NCBI RefSeq assembly: GCF_000975055.1
Contig: NZ_BBRB01000001.1
Coordinates: 124,001 to 188,000, forward strand
Source of the DNA: Demequina sediminicola
GTDB lineage: Bacteria; Actinomycetota; Actinomycetes; Actinomycetales; Demequinaceae
DNA length: 64,000 bases
Reading direction: 5' to 3'
Part shown: positions 1 through 9,988 of the stretch, piece by piece
Numbering within the stretch: position 1 is the first letter of the stretch
How the letters are laid out: the number at the start of each line of letters is the position of its first letter
The notes under the pieces: model-generated
Seen by the model: only the letters and a program-made list of their open reading frames with translations
Told to the model about the DNA's origin: nothing
Databases searched by the model: none
Made by a program: the position numbers and the translations under genes

Positions 1-1127
1 CCGGTCGCGCATGGCTCAGAGTCATCGGCGGCGTGGCTGTCCTCGCCATCATCGCGATCCCTTCAGCCAGCATGCGCCTTGGCCTTCCCGGCGGAGACCA
101 GGAACTGCCCGACTCGTCCGCCTACCAGGCGTACACGATCATCGATCAGAAGTTCGGTGAAGGCCTCAACGGCACCCTGCTGGTCACCGCAGACCTGCCC
201 GAGGCAGTCGGCGAAGACGGCGTCCTTCAAGCTCAGGTGGACGTAGAAAACGCCATCATGACCAACGAGGACGTCGCCGCAGTCGCACCTGCAGGGGTCT
301 CCGAGGACTACGACTTCCTCGCGTTCCAGGTCATCCCCAAGGAAGGCCCCAACGCGGAATCCACCGAGCAACTGGTCCACGACCTCCGCGACCAGTCCCC
401 ACTCGAGGACGGCACCGAACTCGGTGTCGCGGGCTCCGCTTCCGGAAACATCGACATCTCAGAGAAGCTCTCGGATGCCCTGCCGCTCTACCTCGCAGTC
501 GTCGTGGGCCTATCCCTGCTGATCCTGATCGTGGTGTTCCGCTCCCTCGTGGTGCCGCTCATCGCAACCCTGGGCTTTGTGCTGAGCCTGTTCGCGGCAT
601 TCGGTGCAGTGACAGCGATCTACCAGTGGGGCTGGCTCTCCGACTTGTTCGGCGTCCACTCCCCTGGCCCAATCCTCAGCTTCCTGCCCATCATGCTGAC
701 CGGAATCCTCTTCGGTCTCGCGATGGACTACCAGCTCTTCATCACCTCAGGAATGCGTGAGGCATACGTCCACGGCAGCACCGCACGTGAATCCGTGGTT
801 GCCGGAATGCGCCACGGCAAGGCAGTGGTGACGGCAGCGGCCATCATCATGGCCTCGGTGTTCGGAGGCTTCGTGTTCTCCCACATCACCATGATCCGGC
901 CCATGGGCTTTGGTCTCGCAGCCGGCGTGCTGTTCGACGCGTTCCTGGTCCGCATGTACATCGTTCCCGCGCTCATGACGATTGTGGGCGAAGGGGCTTG
1001 GTGGATGCCCAAGTGGCTCGACAAGATCCTGCCCAACGTGGATGTCGAGGGTTCCGCTTTGGAGCGCGAACACCCCGTCCCCACATCCACGATTGAGGCT
1101 GACAGCAAGGACTCGTCGGCCAACTAA
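1..1127 (+). CDS. MMPL-family transporter, C-terminal half (runs off the window start)
   Basis: The frame is open to the left edge (codons from position 3), so the true start lies outside the window. The visible ~370 residues are one RND repeat of an MMPL transporter. There is one hydrophobic segment at the very start, a soluble periplasmic-type domain (to about residue 150 of what is visible), then five clustered membrane helices with the family-typical GLAMDYQLFITSGMREA stretch. MMPL proteins export lipids or drugs using the proton gradient, and the charged/polar MDYQ region lies in a helix thought to carry protons. The tail is hydrophilic and acidic. The substrate cannot be told. The next gene starts 10 bp downstream and may be co-transcribed. 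Confidence 0.85.
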   Translation, partial: GRAWLRVIGGVAVLAIIAIPSASMRLGLPGGDQELPDSSAYQAYTIIDQKFGEGLNGTLLVTADLPEAVGEDGVLQAQVDVENAIMTNEDVAAVAPAGVSEDYDFLAFQVIPKEGPNAESTEQLVHDLRDQSPLEDGTELGVAGSASGNIDISEKLSDALPLYLAVVVGLSLLILIVVFRSLVVPLIATLGFVLSLFAAFGAVTAIYQWGWLSDLFGVHSPGPILSFLPIMLTGILFGLAMDYQLFITSGMREAYVHGSTARESVVAGMRHGKAVVTAAAIIMASVFGGFVFSHITMIRPMGFGLAAGVLFDAFLVRMYIVPALMTIVGEGAWWMPKWLDKILPNVDVEGSALEREHPVPTSTIEADSKDSSAN

Positions 1128-1137
1128 AGTCGTGGTC

Positions 1138-2103
1138 ATGGAATCTCTTCTCGATACCGTCCGGGCCTCGCTGCCACAACGCCATGAGCAGGTGATGATC
1201 GCCGTCGCAAAGGACGGCGCCACCGCCAGCAAGACCTATGGCGCGGCAGCGGGCGCGGACGGCGAGATCGGGTCCATCACCAAAGGACTCACAGGCCTGC
1301 TGTACGCCCAAGCGCTCGCACGCGACGAGATCGACTCGACCACCACACTCGGCGACCTCCTCGACCTTGGGGACTCCCCAGCATCGGCCCTGCTTCTGGG
1401 TGACGTAGCGATCCACCGCTCCGGGTTGCCACGGCTACCAGAGTTCCCCAAAGAGACCTCTATGCGGACGCGCGTGAAGGCCATGAAGCGTGACGGCACC
1501 GACCCTTACGGCGACACCCTGGACGAGTGGCTGGCCTTCACACGCAACACACGCTTGCGCCGCGCACGATTCCGCTACTCGAACCTCGGGTACTCGCTCC
1601 TGGGCCACGCCCTCGCCAAGGCCGCGGACAAGCCCTACGCGACGCTGCTGGACGAGCGGGTGCTCCGTCCCGTTGGCATGCACGATGCGTACGTGGCAGT
1701 CACACCGAGCGACCTGCGGGCGTCAGCGCTGGGAGGCAAAGCGAAAAACGGGACCAGCCAGTCCGCCTGGACCGGCGAGGGCATCGCGCCCGCGGGAATG
1801 GTCCGCGCCACCGCCAGCGATCTTGAGGCGCTGGTTCAGGGACTCGCAGGAATCACCGAACTTCCGGGGGCCGATGCTCTTGAACCCCAAGCAAAGGGAC
1901 AGCCGCCTACACAGGTGGGAGCAGCGTGGATGATCACCCCAGCTCGCGGCCGGATGGTGACGTGGCACAACGGGATGACTGGTGGCTTCGCATCGTTCGT
2001 GGGTGCAGACCGCGATGCGGGCATCGCCGTGGGAATCATGACGGCCGTGGCCGCCGATGTGACCCACTACGGCTTTAAGGCCATCGACTCCGTACTCGCC
2101 TGA
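1138..2103 (+). CDS. Serine beta-lactamase-like hydrolase
   Basis: A 321-residue protein of the serine beta-lactamase / class C-like hydrolase family. The three active-site elements are visible: SITK (S-x-x-K, nucleophile serine and lysine), RYSNLGY (Y-x-N), and WHNGMTGG (H-x-G in place of K-T-G). Such proteins are D-aminopeptidases, esterases or penicillin-binding-like hydrolases. No signal peptide or membrane segment is seen, so it is probably cytoplasmic. ATG 1138 is chosen because it follows the MMPL stop by 10 bp; an upstream extension would overlap the MMPL frame. Its 3' end overlaps the convergent FNT channel gene by 37 bp. Family is clear, substrate unknown. Confidence 0.8.
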   Translation: MESLLDTVRASLPQRHEQVMIAVAKDGATASKTYGAAAGADGEIGSITKGLTGLLYAQALARDEIDSTTTLGDLLDLGDSPASALLLGDVAIHRSGLPRLPEFPKETSMRTRVKAMKRDGTDPYGDTLDEWLAFTRNTRLRRARFRYSNLGYSLLGHALAKAADKPYATLLDERVLRPVGMHDAYVAVTPSDLRASALGGKAKNGTSQSAWTGEGIAPAGMVRATASDLEALVQGLAGITELPGADALEPQAKGQPPTQVGAAWMITPARGRMVTWHNGMTGGFASFVGADRDAGIAVGIMTAVAADVTHYGFKAIDSVLA

Positions 2104-3002
2104 GTCTCCGCGCGCTCCTCAGGCTTGACCTCGACGGAGACACTGTCGACGGGCTCTGGCCTCGACGCGGAGTCAAGGTCGTGGCGAGGCTCGTCAGCCG
2201 GCTCGGGCGTGACCACGCGGTCGGATGCGTAAGGTCCACCGACGAACGCGTAAGACAAGCCAATCAGTATGAGGCCGCCCGCCAGGTTGCCTAGGCCTAC
2301 CCACAGCAGCATCCACAAGAAAGAGGACACAGACACGGTGACGGTGCTGGCGCCCACCAGTCCCAGACCAAAGATGGTCATGTTTGCGACCACGTGCTGG
2401 AACCCCGAGGCGATGAAGCCAAAGACACCCCAGAAGATAATGATGGCCTTGGCAGCTTCGCTCTGCACTCGTGACGCTGCCCAGATTGCACCGCAAACGA
2501 GCACGTTACACATGACCGCTTGAAAGAACATCTGGGTGGGAGGCAAGTCCATCTTCGAGACCAACGCGCCGTCGAGCATCCCCAGGGTTGAAGGCGCGGT
2601 GAAGATCCCCGACAAGTGCAGAATCCAGGCCAGGCCCAGTGAGCCCACAAGGTTGCCTACAAAGATGACGAGCAATGTCCATGTGGCTTGCCACCAAGAA
2701 ATCGTCTTACGGATAGCGCCCATCGGCAGGGTCATCATGGCGGAAGTCGCGAGCTGCCCGCCCGCAAACAACACGAAAGTCAGCGCAATAGCGAAGACCG
2801 CGCCTGAGACTAGCTTGGTGGCAGGTGATCCTCCGATATAGAACGGGCCTGCGGCAGAGAACATGACGTAGACACCGGCACCAACCCATATTCCCGCAAG
2901 CATCGACGACACGGTGAAGCGCCATGGATGGTTCTTTGCCTGTGCGACTTTAGCGACGGCATCGTCAGCTTGGCCATCAACGGCTGCGGGGATTGTCTTC
3001 AC
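2067..3002 (-). CDS. Formate/nitrite transporter (FNT/FocA family) channel
   Basis: A 311-residue FNT-family membrane channel with six hydrophobic helices and an acidic C-terminal tail. The N-terminal half carries the family-typical amphipathic start and the glycine-rich helix GIWVGAGVYVMFSAAG. FNT pentamers move formate, nitrite or related monovalent anions. The pyruvate formate-lyase and AdhE genes further along the window make formate export the natural role, although the gene is not adjacent to them. The start is a GTG at 3002 without a strong ribosome binding site. The 3' end overlaps the convergent serine hydrolase gene by 37 bp. Confidence 0.85.
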   Translation of the reverse strand: MKTIPAAVDGQADDAVAKVAQAKNHPWRFTVSSMLAGIWVGAGVYVMFSAAGPFYIGGSPATKLVSGAVFAIALTFVLFAGGQLATSAMMTLPMGAIRKTISWWQATWTLLVIFVGNLVGSLGLAWILHLSGIFTAPSTLGMLDGALVSKMDLPPTQMFFQAVMCNVLVCGAIWAASRVQSEAAKAIIIFWGVFGFIASGFQHVVANMTIFGLGLVGASTVTVSVSSFLWMLLWVGLGNLAGGLILIGLSYAFVGGPYASDRVVTPEPADEPRHDLDSASRPEPVDSVSVEVKPEERAETQASTESMALKP

Positions 3003-3058
3003 GTGTTCAAGATACGTGCCGATCAGATGCCCAGGTAAGGACTTTAGTCCACGCCCAA

Positions 3059-3523
3059 CTAGTCGTGGCGGCGCAGGCTCATGGCCCGCTGGGCCTCGCG
3101 AGTATCCTGCTTTTCGCGCAGCGTCTGACGCTTGTCGTAATGCTTCTTACCCCGGCCGATGCCGATCTCCAGCTTCGCTCTACCCTTCACAAAGTAGAGC
3201 TTGAGCGGGACGATGGTGAAGCCCTTTTCCCGAGTCTTGATCAGCAGAGCATCGATCTGAGCGTGGTGCAGCAGAAGCTTACGCTTGCGTCGTGGAGCGT
3301 GATTGGTCCACGTTCCCTGGACATACTCCGGAATGTGGACGTTCTCCAGCCAGGCCTCGCCATTGTCAATGTGAATGTAGCCGTCGCCAATAGCCGCACG
3401 CCCCATGCGAAGCGCCTTCACCTCAGTGCCACGAAGCACCAGGCCAGCCTCGAAAGTGTCGTCGATGAAGTACTCGTGCCGAGCAGCACGGTTGGTCGCT
3501 ACGACCGAAATGTCGTCAGCCAT
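3059..3523 (-). CDS. smpB: SsrA-binding protein SmpB
   Basis: A 154-residue SmpB, the partner of tmRNA in rescuing stalled ribosomes. Visible signatures are [20 protein letters not shown] at the N terminus, GTEVKALR, the central EAWLENVHI, and the basic C-terminal tail [22 protein letters not shown] clear ribosome binding site (GGAGG) precedes ATG 3523. It lies downstream of ftsE-ftsX-M23 in the usual actinobacterial order. The tmRNA gene ssrA, often nearby, was not recognised in the flanking intergenic regions. Confidence 0.97.
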   Translation of the reverse strand: MADDISVVATNRAARHEYFIDDTFEAGLVLRGTEVKALRMGRAAIGDGYIHIDNGEAWLENVHIPEYVQGTWTNHAPRRKRKLLLHHAQIDALLIKTREKGFTIVPLKLYFVKGRAKLEIGIGRGKKHYDKRQTLREKQDTREAQRAMSLRRHD

Positions 3524-3660
3524 CCTTCACCTCCATCAATCATCGTGAGTCTTCCACGCCCGTCCACGGCCCACAGTCATCTCACAGGAATCGTGCGCGG
3601 GATGCCTTCCCAGGCACCCGCCGTGGTCGTTGGCAGGAACCATGAGTGTAGGTGATGACA

Positions 3661-3694
3661 GCGAACCCGAGCCACCTCGGACTCCCGTGTTCGC
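3661..3694 (-). terminator. Probable terminator after the ftsEX-M23 operon
   Basis: An outer 6-bp stem (GCGAAC 3661-3666 with GTTCGC 3689-3694) encloses an inner hairpin (CCGAG 3667-3671 with CTCGG 3676-3680). It begins 12 bp beyond the stop of the M23 gene. There is no T-run, so Rho-independent action is only inferred. Confidence 0.4.
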
Positions 3695-3706
3695 CGTGCA
3701 CTCAAT

Positions 3707-5134
3707 CTAGTTGAGCACCGACATCGGGTTCACGGTGGGCCCGTTCACATACATCTCAAAGTGCAAGTGGCACGCCGTCGAGGTACCAGTGGTACCCGAG
3801 TAACCGATCAACGTCCCCTGCGAAACCCGCTGTCCAGAGCTGACTGCGAAGCTCGACAAGTGGTTCGAACTCGTCATGATGTTGTCGCCACCCACGTTGC
3901 CGTGATCGATCAGCACCTGGTTACCGAAACCGCTGCGGTACTTGGACCACACCACCGTGCCTGCCGCCGACGCGTAAATCGGAGTACCGCAGTACGCGCG
4001 GAAGTCGGTTCCTGCGTGAAGACGCCAATACCCGAGCACCGGGTGGTAGCGCATGCCATACGAGGACGTGATGTACACGTTCTTGGTCGGGTAATCGAAG
4101 TAGCCACTGGAGCTCGCCCCGCCACCGGAACTTCCTCCAGAGCTACCGCCCGAGCCACCACCGTTGTTGGCGTTCGCCTCAGCCTCCGCATCGGCCAATT
4201 CCTGCTCGGCTTCGCTCAGGGCATCAGCCGCGGAACTCTTCTGGGCAAACAGCGCCTGGACCTCGTTACGGATCTGCTGCTGCAGTGCGTCGTTTTCCTT
4301 CTGCTCCGCCACCAGCCGTGCGCGCTCAGCCTCAAGGGCTTCCTTCGCCTCCGCCTGCTCGATTGCCAACGCCTCAACCTCAGCCTTGGCATCGGCCGCT
4401 TCCTGGCGCAGCCCTTCAAGTTCAATCACCAAAGCATCGGCTTCAGCCTTCAGTTCCTCGATGTAGACCCGCACCGCCTCCTGGCGCACCGCACGGTTGC
4501 GGTTTACTGCGGCAATCTCCTCGAGTTCCGTCAACGTATTGGACTGCACACGCGACGCCGACTCTTGCGCCATGTACTCATCCACGAACTCACGGGCATT
4601 CGCAGCGCCAAGAACGATGCTGAGCGACGCATTGAGCGAGGTGCCCTGATACGCCTCGTAGGCAATGGCGGCTACCAATTCCTGCAGTTCCGCAGTGCGT
4701 TCCTCGTCAGCGGCAATCTGCGCGGTGATGGCCTTGTCCTGCGCCTCCGCAGTCGCCAACTTGTCCGCCACAATCCCCTGCTCGATCACTGCGGCATCAA
4801 CGGCGGCCTGAGCCTCGTCGAGCGCGATCTCCAACTCCGCGAGTTGGGCGTTGAGATCATCGAGCCGCTCCTGCGCTGCGACGAGCTCCTCATCAGTGGT
4901 GTCGATAGCGGAGTCCAGAATTGCGGCCTGGTCCTGCGCAGACGCCTTCTGATCGTTCGCATCGGACAGTTTGTCCTCCGCCGCGTCAAGAGCATCCTGC
5001 TGCTTCTCGACCTCATCCTCCCAGTCAGAGACGGAAGCGCCCGCGCTCGTGGAATAGCCCACGGCAATACCGCCCACAATGGCAGCCAGCACCACAGCGG
5101 CAATGAGGATGAGTTGACGACGTGCGATGTTCAT
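3707..5134 (-). CDS. Secreted coiled-coil M23 (LytM) peptidoglycan hydrolase, probable FtsEX effector
   Basis: A 475-residue envelope protein. It has an N-terminal membrane or signal helix (about residues 5-27), a long Glu/Ala-rich coiled coil (about 35-330), a Gly/Ser linker, and a C-terminal M23 domain. Zinc-site residues are in HAGTDF (H373, D377) and in HLHFE (H456, H458). The start ATG 5134 overlaps the ftsX stop by 4 bp (ATGA), implying translational coupling; an upstream in-frame extension would lie inside ftsX and is rejected. The architecture resembles EnvC, CwlO and mycobacterial RipC, whose hydrolase action is switched on by FtsEX. Cleavage of the septal wall under FtsEX control is the likely role. 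Confidence 0.88.
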   Translation of the reverse strand: MNIARRQLILIAAVVLAAIVGGIAVGYSTSAGASVSDWEDEVEKQQDALDAAEDKLSDANDQKASAQDQAAILDSAIDTTDEELVAAQERLDDLNAQLAELEIALDEAQAAVDAAVIEQGIVADKLATAEAQDKAITAQIAADEERTAELQELVAAIAYEAYQGTSLNASLSIVLGAANAREFVDEYMAQESASRVQSNTLTELEEIAAVNRNRAVRQEAVRVYIEELKAEADALVIELEGLRQEAADAKAEVEALAIEQAEAKEALEAERARLVAEQKENDALQQQIRNEVQALFAQKSSAADALSEAEQELADAEAEANANNGGGSGGSSGGSSGGGASSSGYFDYPTKNVYITSSYGMRYHPVLGYWRLHAGTDFRAYCGTPIYASAAGTVVWSKYRSGFGNQVLIDHGNVGGDNIMTSSNHLSSFAVSSGQRVSQGTLIGYSGTTGTSTACHLHFEMYVNGPTVNPMSVLN

Positions 5135-6042
5135 ACGCGTGTGTACCTCTTCAAAGTGAACAGCGACGCGATCAGAGCCAGGCCTACCGCGGCAAGGATC
5201 AGCCAAGGCGCAACCGCCCAGACATCGTCACTGCTGATGTAATCCACCCACGGGATCGAGCCAGTCAGCCAGCCCTCAACAAAGTAGCGGACGGCAAACC
5301 AGAGGCCAGCGATCGCGAGGATCGCTCCACCCGTGGCGGCGACAGCACCCTCCAACATGAAGGGTGCCTGGATCAGGGAACGGGATGCGCCCACCATGCG
5401 CATGATGTTGGTTTCACGCTTGCGGCTCAAGGCGCTCAAGCGGATGGTGGTGGTGATCAGCAGCACTGCAGTGAGCATCATCACTCCTGCAAGAACTGCC
5501 GCCAAGATCGTGGCCGAGTTAAGCAACGAGAACAGGTCCTGGAAGACCTCACGCTGGTCGTAGACCGACTGCACGCCAGGTAGCCCAGCCGTGGCATCCG
5601 CGACCACCTGGAACTGCTCCGGGTCGTGAAGTTTGATGCGCAACACCGGCGCAAAGTCCTCCGGCTCCACATGCGAATACACGCCCGTGTCGTCAGCCTC
5701 AACGATGTTCTCGTAGACCTCTTCGCGGGTCTCCACATAGACCGACTGCACGAGGTCCGAGACGTTGCCCTCCTCGAGCACTTCAAGGATCTCGTCTTGC
5801 TGGACGGTCGTGACCGGACCCTCGGCACAGTTGTCCTCAAACGCACCCGGCTGGCATAGGAAGATCGACACCTCGACCTGGCCGTACCAGGCATCTTTGA
5901 GTTGCTGAACCTGCATCTGCGTCAAGGCAGCCGCACCCACAAAAGTCAGCGAGACAAAGGTCACGAGCGCCACAGACAGCGCCATCGTGGAGTTTCGCCG
6001 TAGGCCGTTCCAGACTTCCCCGGCCACAAACCTCAATCGCAT
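5131..6042 (-). CDS. ftsX: Cell-division protein FtsX
   Basis: A 303-residue FtsX, the membrane subunit of the FtsEX ABC-like complex. It shows an N-terminal cytoplasmic stretch, TM1, a large extracellular domain (about residues 45-170) including a Cys pair (LCQPGAFEDNCAEG), then three more TM helices. FtsEX does not transport; it transmits ATP hydrolysis to an external cell-wall hydrolase. The M23 hydrolase gene that overlaps the 3' end by 4 bp is the obvious partner. The start overlaps the ftsE stop by one base (TGATG). Confidence 0.95.
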   Translation of the reverse strand: MRLRFVAGEVWNGLRRNSTMALSVALVTFVSLTFVGAAALTQMQVQQLKDAWYGQVEVSIFLCQPGAFEDNCAEGPVTTVQQDEILEVLEEGNVSDLVQSVYVETREEVYENIVEADDTGVYSHVEPEDFAPVLRIKLHDPEQFQVVADATAGLPGVQSVYDQREVFQDLFSLLNSATILAAVLAGVMMLTAVLLITTTIRLSALSRKRETNIMRMVGASRSLIQAPFMLEGAVAATGGAILAIAGLWFAVRYFVEGWLTGSIPWVDYISSDDVWAVAPWLILAAVGLALIASLFTLKRYTRV

Positions 6043-6734
6043 CAGACTGTCTCCAGCCCGTAGACGCCGCGGTCTTGGTCACGCACCAGGCGCCCGCCCT
6101 TCAGTTCGATCACGCGCTTGCGCATCTGGTCAACGATCTCGTCATCGTGTGTGGCCATCAGCACGGTGGTGCCTGTCCGGTTAATACGGTCAAGCAGACG
6201 CATGATGCCCACGGACGTGCCGGGGTCAAGGTTTCCTGTGGGCTCGTCACACAGTAGGATCGGCGGATGGTTGACGAACGCTCGCGCAATGGCGACACGC
6301 TGCTGCTCACCACCTGACAGTTCATGGGGGAAACGGCGTTCCTTGCCAGCAAGGCCCACCAGTTCAAGCATCTCGGGCACAGTCGCCTTCACCTCACGGC
6401 GAGACTTGCCAATAACCTCAAGAGCGAACGCAACGTTCTGATAGACCGTCTTGTTAGGCAGCAACCGGAAGTCCTGGAACACCGCACCAATCTCGCGGCG
6501 CAGTTGAGGCACACGCCAATTGGACAACCGGTTCAGTTGGCGTCCCGCCACCCACACATCACCACTGGTGGCACGCTCTTCGCGCAGGATCAACTTGAGG
6601 AACGTCGACTTACCTGAACCTGAGGATCCCACCAGGAACACAAAGTCGCCGCGCTCAATCTCCACGTCGATACCGTCGAGCGCCGGCCGGGCACCACGAC
6701 TGTAGACCTTGGAGACTTCGTCGAATCGGATCAT
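6042..6734 (-). CDS. ftsE: Cell-division ATPase FtsE
   Basis: A 230-residue ABC-type ATPase. It has Walker A GSSGSGKS (residues 36-43), signature LSGGEQQ (139-145) and Walker B ILLCDEP (159-165), followed by the conserved ATHDDEIVD histidine loop. It partners FtsX at the division site. First gene of the ftsE-ftsX-M23 operon. Start ATG 6734 lies after a modest purine-rich site. Confidence 0.95.
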   Translation of the reverse strand: MIRFDEVSKVYSRGARPALDGIDVEIERGDFVFLVGSSGSGKSTFLKLILREERATSGDVWVAGRQLNRLSNWRVPQLRREIGAVFQDFRLLPNKTVYQNVAFALEVIGKSRREVKATVPEMLELVGLAGKERRFPHELSGGEQQRVAIARAFVNHPPILLCDEPTGNLDPGTSVGIMRLLDRINRTGTTVLMATHDDEIVDQMRKRVIELKGGRLVRDQDRGVYGLETV

Positions 6735-6903
6735 CGTTCACTTCAGCACGAGTGGTTGGTCACGCGCTTCCGCAAGAATGGTAAGAACCTGTCAAGCATG
6801 AAACGGTCAGGCGCGCCGCGCGCACCTTGTCGCATTTGTCACATACTTTCAGCGCTTCGCCGCAGGTGCGGCACACGTGAGGCACTTAAACGGCGCCGAC
6901 GTC

Positions 6904-6978
6904 ACCTCCGTGGGACACTCACCTCCGTGGGACACTCACCTACGTCCGCGCTCATCTACGTCCGCATTCACGCAGATC
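6904..6978. repeat. Short degenerate tandem repeats in the ftsE upstream region
   Basis: The 269-bp gap between ftsE and the DUF1801 gene holds no gene. It contains head-to-tail copies of GACACTCACCTCCGTGG (two near-identical units) that grade into units of GCGCTCATCTACGTCC. The same theme of CTCACC plus TCCG recurs at 13921-14022. Function unknown. Confidence 0.55.
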
Positions 6979-7003
6979 GGCACTCGCCACCCGGAGAGGC
7001 ACC

Positions 7004-7423
7004 ATGACAGACACTCCCCCACTCCCCGCATCGTTCGATGCCGTCATCGCCGCCTACCCCCGCGAAGTCCGCGAGCGCCTCCTGGAACTGCGTGACTTGG
7101 TGTGGGATGTCGCGGAAGGCAACCCCAGCATCGGCCCTGTGGTGGAGACCCTCAAGTGGGGGCAACCAAGCTTCCTGACCCAATCCCCTCGCACAGGTAC
7201 GACGGTGCGCATCGACCGCATCGGCGCCGGCCACGACGTGGCGGTATTCACACACTGCCAGACCACGCTCGTGGACGAGTTTCGCGCCAAACACGGCAAG
7301 CAATTTGATTGCGACGGCACGCGAGGCGTCATCGTGCCCGCAAACGGCAGCCCACTCGAACCCGCACGTGAGCATGCCCTGCGCGATCACATCGAGGCGG
7401 CACTGACGTACCACCTGCGCTAA
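7004..7423 (+). CDS. DUF1801 (YdhG-like) domain protein
   Basis: A 139-residue cytoplasmic protein of the DUF1801 family, with the typical pattern ...EVRERLLELRDLVWDVA..., LKWGQPSFLT and a C-terminal helical end. The family has no firmly known biochemical role. It lies between divergent ftsE and convergent prfB, with only 3 bp to the prfB stop, and so looks like a stand-alone gene. Start ATG 7004 is preceded by a GGAGAGG ribosome binding site. Confidence 0.8.
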   Translation: MTDTPPLPASFDAVIAAYPREVRERLLELRDLVWDVAEGNPSIGPVVETLKWGQPSFLTQSPRTGTTVRIDRIGAGHDVAVFTHCQTTLVDEFRAKHGKQFDCDGTRGVIVPANGSPLEPAREHALRDHIEAALTYHLR

Positions 7424-7426
7424 GGA

Positions 7427-8539
7427 CTAGCCTTCCTCGGACTCCTGCTGCTTACGCCAACGGATACCAGCATCGATCAGTCCGTCGAGGTCACCGTCAA
7501 ACACCACCTGCGGGTTACCGACCTCGTAACCGGTGCGCAGGTCCTTCACGAGCTGTTGGCCGTACAAGAAGTACGAGCGCATCTGATCTCCCCAGCTCGC
7601 TTTGATGTCGCCAGCCAGTTCCTTCTTCTGCGCCGCCTCCTCAGCCTTCTTCTGCAACAGCAGACGTGACTGCAGCACGCGCATTGCGGCAGCGCGGTTC
7701 TGAATCTGCGACTTCTCATCCTGCATCGACACCACAATGCCGGTAGGCAAGTGAGTCAGGCGCACAGCAGAGTCCGTGGTGTTCACAGACTGACCGCCAG
7801 GGCCGGAGGAACGGAAGACATCGACCTTCAGGTCAGATTCCGCGATCTCAATGTGATCGGTCGATTCAATCTGCGGAATGACCTCGACCGCAGCAAAACT
7901 GGTCTGGCGCTTGTCCGCAGAACCAAACGGGCTGATGCGAGCCAAGCGATGCGTACCCGCCTCCACCGATAGCGTTCCGAAGGCGTAGGGAGCGTTCACC
8001 TCGAAGGTCGCAGACTTGATGCCCGCACCCTCGGCATACGACGTGTCAAGCACCTTGGTCTGATAGCCGTGACGCTCAGCCCACCGCAGGTACATACGCA
8101 GCAGCATCTCCGCAAAATCAGTCGCGTCGTCCCCACCCGCACCCGAACGGATCGTGACCACAGCGTTGCGCTCGTCCCACTCCCCCGACATCAGCGTGCG
8201 CACTTCCATCGCTGCCAAGTCCTTACGCACCTGCGCAAGTTCGGCATCGGCTTCCGCGAGAGTTTCCGCGTCGTCGCCCTCCACCGCCATCTCGACCAGC
8301 ACTTCTAGGTCGTCAATACGGTTGCGGAAGGACGCCAAGCGTTCGAGCTCACCGTTCGCAGCACTGAGCTGCTGAGTGACAGCCTGAGCGTTGTCCTGGT
8401 CGTCCCACAAATCAGGGGCCGAGGCCTGCTGCTCAAGGTCCGCCACCCGGGCCCGGAGCTTCTCAGGATCAGACACCGCCTCAATCTGTGCGAAGGTCGC
8501 GCGAAGCGCAGAAATCTCAGCTTGAAAGTCGGTGTCCAC
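7427..8539 (-). CDS. prfB: Peptide chain release factor 2
   Basis: A 370-residue RF2 that terminates translation at UGA and UAA. It carries the stop-codon-reading SPF tripeptide (residues 203-205) and the GGQ peptidyl-hydrolysis motif (248-250) within [20 protein letters not shown]. It starts at GTG 8539. The reading frame is continuous, so the programmed frameshift that autoregulates prfB in many bacteria is absent, as is common in Actinobacteria. It is divergent from the ClC gene with a 39-bp gap. Confidence 0.97.
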   Translation of the reverse strand: MDTDFQAEISALRATFAQIEAVSDPEKLRARVADLEQQASAPDLWDDQDNAQAVTQQLSAANGELERLASFRNRIDDLEVLVEMAVEGDDAETLAEADAELAQVRKDLAAMEVRTLMSGEWDERNAVVTIRSGAGGDDATDFAEMLLRMYLRWAERHGYQTKVLDTSYAEGAGIKSATFEVNAPYAFGTLSVEAGTHRLARISPFGSADKRQTSFAAVEVIPQIESTDHIEIAESDLKVDVFRSSGPGGQSVNTTDSAVRLTHLPTGIVVSMQDEKSQIQNRAAAMRVLQSRLLLQKKAEEAAQKKELAGDIKASWGDQMRSYFLYGQQLVKDLRTGYEVGNPQVVFDGDLDGLIDAGIRWRKQQESEEG

Positions 8540-8578
8540 GACAGTCGAGTCTAGTCGGCACTCTGCGAAAGGTGCACC

Positions 8579-9934
8579 GTGCGCCGTATGCTCGCGTCCA
8601 TGAGCACTGAAACCCCAGTTCAGGCACCTCTAGCGTCCGCACGCGTACGAACCCTCCTGCGGGCGACAGTGCCGGCACTCATCATCGGCGCCATGTGCGG
8701 CGCACTGCTGTGGGCCATCGACGAGGCCGCGCACGGCGTCACCGTGTTCATGTGGGAACTCGTGCCCGAATGGACCGGCGTCGATCCGGAAGCACGCTGG
8801 TGGCCCATCGTGGTACTCGGACTCGCGGGCCTCGCCGTCGGCATCATCATCCGCTACATCCCCGGACACGGAGGATACGACTCCGCCACCACCGAACTCG
8901 TCGCACCCCCGCTACCCCTCAAAGTACTCCCCGGAATCGCGCTCGCACTCATCGTCAGCCTCGGAGCGGGCGTCAGCCTCGGCCCAGAAAGCCCCATCAT
9001 CTCCATCGCCGTAGGGCTCTCCATGTGGGGCATGACGCGCATCATGCCGCAGATCAGCCACGGCCCCGTATTGCTCATGGCAGGCGCCGGAATGATCGGA
9101 GCAATGTTTGGCTCCCCCGTGGCCGCCGCACTGCTCCTGACAGAACTCGTGGCCGGCGTAAAACTGGGCGGCCTGCTCTGGGACCGACTCTTTGCACCCG
9201 TAGCCGCCGCAGCATCGGGCGCCCTCGTGGCCAACCTCCTGGGCGTCGCATTCCGCCCGCAAGAAATCGGAGACTACGCCGGACCGCACTGGACAGACCT
9301 CACCATCGGCATCCCCATCGCACTCGCCGCCGCCGCAGGTTCACTCCTCGGCGCATGGCTCATGCCGCGCGTCTGGCACCTCCTCCGCAGGTTCCCCAAC
9401 CCCATCGTGTTCACCACCATCGGCGGAATTGTTCTAGGACTCCTCGGCGCCATCGGCGGACCGCTCACTCTCTTCAAGGGCGCCGAACAAACCGGCGAAC
9501 TCATCTCCCGCGCCGGAGAGTTCTCCTTCTGGGCACTCCTAGGCATGGCGCTCATCAAAGTGCTGGCCCTCACCGTTTCCGCGGCGTCAGGATTCCGAGG
9601 AGGCCGCATCTTCCCCGCCGTGTTCATCGGCGCCGCATTTGGACTTGCCGGACATTCACTGGTCCCCGACTCGTCTCTCGCACTCGCCATCGCTGCAGGC
9701 TCCTTGGGATCGATCCTCGCCATTGGCCGAGATGGCTGGCTCGCCCTCTTCATGGGCGTCGCACTCATCGGCGACATCGCGATACTCCCGGTGCTATGCA
9801 TCATCATCCTGCCGGTCTGGCTCCTCGTGACATCAGCCCCGGCCATGCTCGTCCACAACGGCACCGTGCCGCCCAATGCAGGACACCAACCACCCCCAGA
9901 GCCTGAGATCACACCAAGCCAAGCCACTGCGTAG
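8579..9934 (+). CDS. ClC-family chloride channel or transporter
   Basis: A ~451-residue ClC-family membrane protein with about ten hydrophobic helices. Family motifs are [11 protein letters not shown] (ion-pathway loop; the canonical GREGP is GPESP here, with glutamate retained) and [18 protein letters not shown]. ClC proteins are dimeric chloride channels or Cl-/H+ antiporters used in acid resistance or ion balance. Start uncertain: GTG 8579 follows AAAGG at good spacing, while ATG 8588 and ATG 8600 are alternatives. Monocistronic; 39 bp from divergent prfB. Confidence 0.88.
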   Translation: MRRMLASMSTETPVQAPLASARVRTLLRATVPALIIGAMCGALLWAIDEAAHGVTVFMWELVPEWTGVDPEARWWPIVVLGLAGLAVGIIIRYIPGHGGYDSATTELVAPPLPLKVLPGIALALIVSLGAGVSLGPESPIISIAVGLSMWGMTRIMPQISHGPVLLMAGAGMIGAMFGSPVAAALLLTELVAGVKLGGLLWDRLFAPVAAAASGALVANLLGVAFRPQEIGDYAGPHWTDLTIGIPIALAAAAGSLLGAWLMPRVWHLLRRFPNPIVFTTIGGIVLGLLGAIGGPLTLFKGAEQTGELISRAGEFSFWALLGMALIKVLALTVSAASGFRGGRIFPAVFIGAAFGLAGHSLVPDSSLALAIAAGSLGSILAIGRDGWLALFMGVALIGDIAILPVLCIIILPVWLLVTSAPAMLVHNGTVPPNAGHQPPPEPEITPSQATA

Positions 9935-9988
9935 ACTCGCGAGAAACGCACAACCTAGTCGTGCACCACAGTCCACAAGGAGTGACAC

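Noticed and set aside
3524-3706. tmRNA gene beside smpB
   Set aside because: The stretch is too short and shows no tRNA-like ends or tag reading frame.
3761-5242. 493-codon open frame opposite the M23 gene
   Set aside because: It mirrors the Glu/Ala-rich coiled coil in antisense and has no ribosome binding site or family features.
7427-8539. Programmed frameshift in prfB
   Set aside because: The RF2 frame is continuous from GTG 8539 to the stop; no in-frame UGA or slippery site near codon 25.
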